Shown here: piece by piece, positions 23,466-25,904 of the stretch
Layout: each line of letters starts with the position of its first letter
Position numbering within the stretch: position 1 is the stretch's first letter
Origin: a virus
IMG/VR virus record: IMGVR_UViG_3300022074_000335
Coordinates: 1 to 25,904 of that record
Strand: one strand, 5' to 3'
DNA length: 25,904 nt
Translations under genes and position numbers: made by a program
The notes under the pieces: generated by a model
The model's database searches: none
The model's input: the letters and a program-made list of their open reading frames with translations, nothing else
Told to the model about the DNA's origin: nothing

Positions 23466-23789
23466 ATGAACAGATTTACAGGAGAACCAACACACATAGA
23501 GGACTATTTAATTACAATTCGTCAAGGACAATGGTTTGGTTGGACAGACTCTAAAAACAAAATCTATGAAAACCTTGTAGTTCATCATGGTATAAAACCT
23601 ACTAAAGAAGAAGTTGAAGCTGGTTTCAAAGCTTTAAAAGATAAGTGGACTGCTAATGAATATAAAAGAAAAAGGATAGAAGAATATCCAAATTTAGCTT
23701 CACAACTTGATTACATATACCATAACGGTATAGACAAGTGGAAGACAGATATAGTCGATCCTGTCAAAGCTAAATATCCTAAACCTTAA
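23466..23789 (+). CDS. Small tail-fibre-associated protein (107 aa)
   Basis: 107 aa, soluble, helical C-terminus. The segment RIEEYPNLASQLDYIYHNGI followed by DKWKTDIVDPVKAKYPKP matches a motif (R..EYP.I..QLD...H) that recurs in short phage proteins encoded beside tail fibres; I know no proven function, though assembly-chaperone roles are often suggested. The N-terminus has a WFGWTDSKNKIYENL strand region. It lies two bases after the previous gene and three before the second fibre gene, inside the adhesion cassette. Confidence 0.65.
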   Translation: MNRFTGEPTHIEDYLITIRQGQWFGWTDSKNKIYENLVVHHGIKPTKEEVEAGFKALKDKWTANEYKRKRIEEYPNLASQLDYIYHNGIDKWKTDIVDPVKAKYPKP

Positions 23790-23792
23790 CAT

Positions 23793-25103
23793 ATGGCATT
23801 AACACAAATAAGCACCGCAGGCGTAAAAGACGATGCGGTGACGGCTGGTAAAATTCCAGCCAACGCTGTAGGCAGCAGCGAAATAGCTGCCAATGCTGTG
23901 GGGTCTAGCGAGTTAGCAGACAACGCAGTCGATACAGCAGCAATAGCAGATGATGCTGTTACAGCAGCCAAGATTGCAAATAATACTATAACTGCAACTC
24001 AACTCAATACTGATGCTGTAGATACTGATGCTTTGCAAGTTAATTCAGTTACAACAGCTAAGATAGCAGATCAAGCTGTAACTTTAGCCAAACTACCACA
24101 TGGTACAGGATCTAACGATGGTAAGTTCTTACGAGCAAACAACGGAGCAGATCCTACGTTTGAGACGGTAAGCACAGACTTAGTTGGAGATACAAGTCCA
24201 CAGCTAGGTGGTAACTTAGATACTAACGGTAATAACATAAACTTTGCTGCAAATGATGGTGCTGTATTTGCTAGTGATCTAACAATCTCTCATACAGGAG
24301 ATCATGGAAATATCGTAAATACTGACGGAAACTTAAATATAAAATCACAAGGTAGAATAAGTTTTTTGCCAGCAAATAATAATGACGGAGTAAACATTAT
24401 TAATGGAGGAGCCGTAGAGTTATATTACAACAACTACAAAAAATTTGAGACTACGGATGTTGGCGTAAGAATCTCACATACAGGAGATGCAAACTTACAA
24501 TTAGTAGCTGATAGTGACAATAATGGAAGCAATAACTGGCCGCATGTACAATTTAGGGTAGATAATACAAGTGGACAAGCAGAAGCTCAAGTTGCATATA
24601 GACAAGATAATGCTGTTCTTAAGGTTGATATAGCTGGAACAGAAAAAGTTGGAGTTAACGCAAATGGTTTAGTTTTTAACGGAGACACCGCAGCAGCCAA
24701 CGCACTTGACGACTATGAAGAAGGTACATTTACTGCTGGATGTGCAAATGGTGTAACGTTACATTCAGGTGCTGATCTTTTATCATATACAAAAATAGGA
24801 AGACAAGTTACAGTACGAGGTCAAGTATTAATTGATGGGTCGAATGGTGGTTCCGACTTTATTATTAATAACTTGCCTTTTGCTAATGTGAGTACAACAA
24901 GTGAAGATGACAACCTTTCAGTAGGTGCAGTTAGACTTTGGGATTATAATGTACCAGCAGATACTCTTAATGTAATTTGTGAAGTTAGTTCAAATAATAG
25001 TAATCTTAATTTCTGGCGTAATCGAGATAATAGTTCAGCAGACCGTCTAAATTCCGCACTTAATGGTTATTTAGCATTTACTATAACTTACTTTACTTCA
25101 TAG
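23793..25103 (+). CDS. Second fibre-like structural protein (436 aa)
   Basis: The protein lacks the T7-fibre attachment domain and begins almost directly with decapeptide repeats (residues 11-101). It then carries the same module as the main fibre (STDLVGDTSPQLGGNLDTNG at about 127-146), an NxI/L-rich beta region (SDLTISHTGDHGNIV, INGGAVELYYNN) and a C-terminal domain starting ALDDYEEGTFTAG with LLSYTKIGRQVTVRGQV. That last type is common at the ends of marine phage fibre proteins. It is probably a second adhesin or a fibre extension. The weak start context and clean spacing give no sign of it being a pseudogene. Confidence 0.8.
   Translation: MALTQISTAGVKDDAVTAGKIPANAVGSSEIAANAVGSSELADNAVDTAAIADDAVTAAKIANNTITATQLNTDAVDTDALQVNSVTTAKIADQAVTLAKLPHGTGSNDGKFLRANNGADPTFETVSTDLVGDTSPQLGGNLDTNGNNINFAANDGAVFASDLTISHTGDHGNIVNTDGNLNIKSQGRISFLPANNNDGVNIINGGAVELYYNNYKKFETTDVGVRISHTGDANLQLVADSDNNGSNNWPHVQFRVDNTSGQAEAQVAYRQDNAVLKVDIAGTEKVGVNANGLVFNGDTAAANALDDYEEGTFTAGCANGVTLHSGADLLSYTKIGRQVTVRGQVLIDGSNGGSDFIINNLPFANVSTTSEDDNLSVGAVRLWDYNVPADTLNVICEVSSNNSNLNFWRNRDNSSADRLNSALNGYLAFTITYFTS
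23823..24095 (+). repeat. Decapeptide repeat array in the second fibre gene
   Basis: Nine ten-residue units in exact register (VKDDAVTAGK, IPANAVGSSE, IAANAVGSSE, LADNAVDTAA and so on). They are of the same family as the arrays in the 19754-22942 gene and likewise lie just upstream of the DLVGDTSPQLGG module. Confidence 0.9.
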
Positions 25104-25160
25104 ACCGAAGCTACGTCTTAAAACTAAGCCTAAACCTGTTTTAATCGGAGATTAATCCTA

Positions 25161-25451
25161 ATGGCACTAGCCGAATCAATCGAATACGACAAGATAGAAG
25201 TTGTCGGTTTATACAAAGCGGTGCAAGTCCGCAAAGCAACAGTCATCAAAAAAGATGGTGTTGAACTAACAAGAGCTTTTCATAGATATGTACTATATCC
25301 CGGAACACTCGATGCTTCCGATAACCTTGTAGATACAGATATATCAGGAGAACCAGCAGAAGTATCAGCAATATGTACAGCAGTTTGGACTACAGATATC
25401 AAGGCTGCTTATAAAGCAAAACTTATAGCAGATAAACCTGCTAATCCATAG
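25161..25451 (+). CDS. Conserved cyanophage-type hypothetical protein (96 aa)
   Basis: 96 aa with the segment VQVRKATVIKKDGVELTRAF followed by HRYVLYPGT and a helical AVWTTDIKAAYKAK end. Short proteins with VQVR.A.VI..DG.E..R..HR..L.P are frequent near fibre genes of cyanophages (from memory); their function is not known to me. GGAG at 25147-25150 is a good ribosome binding site in the 57-base gap after the second fibre gene; that gap shows no other feature. The stop overlaps the next GTG start (TAGTG). Confidence 0.75.
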   Translation: MALAESIEYDKIEVVGLYKAVQVRKATVIKKDGVELTRAFHRYVLYPGTLDASDNLVDTDISGEPAEVSAICTAVWTTDIKAAYKAKLIADKPANP

Positions 25452-25843
25452 TGGAAATACCCACCATTGACATACCAGTCATAGAAGTAGGTACAGTAGA
25501 TATACCGTTACCTACAGCTGAAGTACCTTATTATGTACCAATGGTTGTACCTCCGAGTGATCTTAGAGAACCAGAAGGTGCTAAACCAGTAAAAACTGCG
25601 GAGCCTCCACCACCTCCTAAACTAAACTTACCACCCTTACCACCCATTCCTATACCTTCGACTGAAGTACTTGTTACAGCGGCAGCAGCGGCTGTTACAG
25701 CGGTAGCTGCTACAACTCTTACTCAGCCAATTATAGAACAAATTAAAAAGAAATTACAGAAGTTCCTACAAGGTAAGATAAATAAATGGAAACAAAACCG
25801 CCAGAAAAAAAAGGAATCTTCACCAAGCTCAAAGAAAATGTAG
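25451..25843 (+). CDS. Pro-rich single-membrane-segment protein (130 aa)
   Basis: The start is a GTG sharing its G with the preceding TAG, the same one-base coupling used elsewhere with ATG. The N-terminal half is Pro/Val/Ile-rich (IPTIDIPVIEVGTVDIPLPT, then a PPPPPKLNLPPLPPIPIP tract). A short Ala/Val membrane segment follows at about 75-92 (VLVTAAAAAVTAVAATTL), then a very basic tail (KKKLQKFLQGKINKWKQNRQ). The place corresponds to the T7 region of holin (17.5) and spanin genes, so a lysis role is possible, but the architecture is not a recognised holin. It is also compatible with a virion or membrane-anchored protein. It overlaps the next gene by 58 bases. Confidence 0.65.
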   Translation: MEIPTIDIPVIEVGTVDIPLPTAEVPYYVPMVVPPSDLREPEGAKPVKTAEPPPPPKLNLPPLPPIPIPSTEVLVTAAAAAVTAVAATTLTQPIIEQIKKKLQKFLQGKINKWKQNRQKKKESSPSSKKM

Positions 25844-25904
25844 ATGACCATGATGAACAGATGCAAGTACTAGGTGCAGCAGTGCGTCTAGGTGTTGTAA
25901 TCTG
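25786..25904 (+). CDS. N-terminal part of a small cyanophage membrane protein, cut by the window edge
   Basis: The open frame from the ATG at 25786 reads METKPPEKKGIFTKLKENVD, then DHDEQMQVLGAAVRLGVVI, and runs off the right edge. The DDHDEQ..VLGAAVRLG pattern is one I recall at the start of short single-helix proteins in cyanophages near the terminase gene. The hydrophobic turn at the edge suggests a membrane helix follows. It starts inside the preceding gene in another frame, with AAGGTAAG (25770-25777) as a possible ribosome binding site. Confidence 0.6.
   Translation, partial: METKPPEKKGIFTKLKENVDDHDEQMQVLGAAVRLGVVI

Noticed and set aside
1-25904. Prophage or host chromosome segment
   Set aside because: No integrase, attachment site, or host housekeeping gene was seen; psbA and hli sit inside a continuous T7-like virion gene order.

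Overview
The window is the late (virion) half of a T7-like cyanopodovirus. This is read from the gene order: ribonucleotide reductase tail, portal, scaffold, major capsid protein, tail tube A and B, three internal virion proteins, then tail fibre. It also carries two photosynthesis genes, hli and psbA, inside the structural block. All genes are on the + strand and packed with almost no spacing. A T7-like phage with psbA and AT-rich codon use points to a phage of marine Prochlorococcus or Synechococcus, of the psbA-bearing cyanopodovirus group (inference). No tRNA, CRISPR, IS element or integrase was seen.

Layout. Positions 1-880 hold the end of a class I ribonucleotide reductase small subunit, a small unknown gene and a GNAT-like gene. 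Positions 887-4738 hold a Lys/Gly-rich repeat protein in the T7 gp7.3 position, the portal and the scaffold. Positions 4749-6061 are an accessory pocket with one 231-aa unknown protein and four very small, very basic proteins (22-85 aa). Positions 6061-7334 are hli and psbA. Positions 7335-7748 hold what I read as a glutamine-II ('downstream-peptide') riboswitch, a 16-codon DUF4278/PirA-like start and a 43-codon second frame, then a structured 159-base leader. Positions 7749-8958 hold the capsid gene and a strong intrinsic terminator, as in T7 (T-phi). Positions 8959-19750 hold the tail tube and internal core proteins. Positions 19754-25103 hold a tail fibre, two small tail-tip genes and a second fibre-like protein. 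The end of the window has a conserved cyanophage protein of unknown role, a Pro-rich membrane protein and the start of another small protein. Terminase and lysis genes would be expected just beyond the right edge.

How it works together. Virion proteins assemble the head (portal, scaffold, capsid), the tail (tubes A/B, fibres) and the ejected core. Hli and D1 sustain photosystem II during infection. The riboswitch-peptide unit next to psbA suggests that the phage also senses glutamine and may adjust host nitrogen/arginine flux through a PirA-like peptide. That unit is the most interesting item here. Many junctions are one-base stop/start overlaps (TAATG), implying widespread translational coupling.
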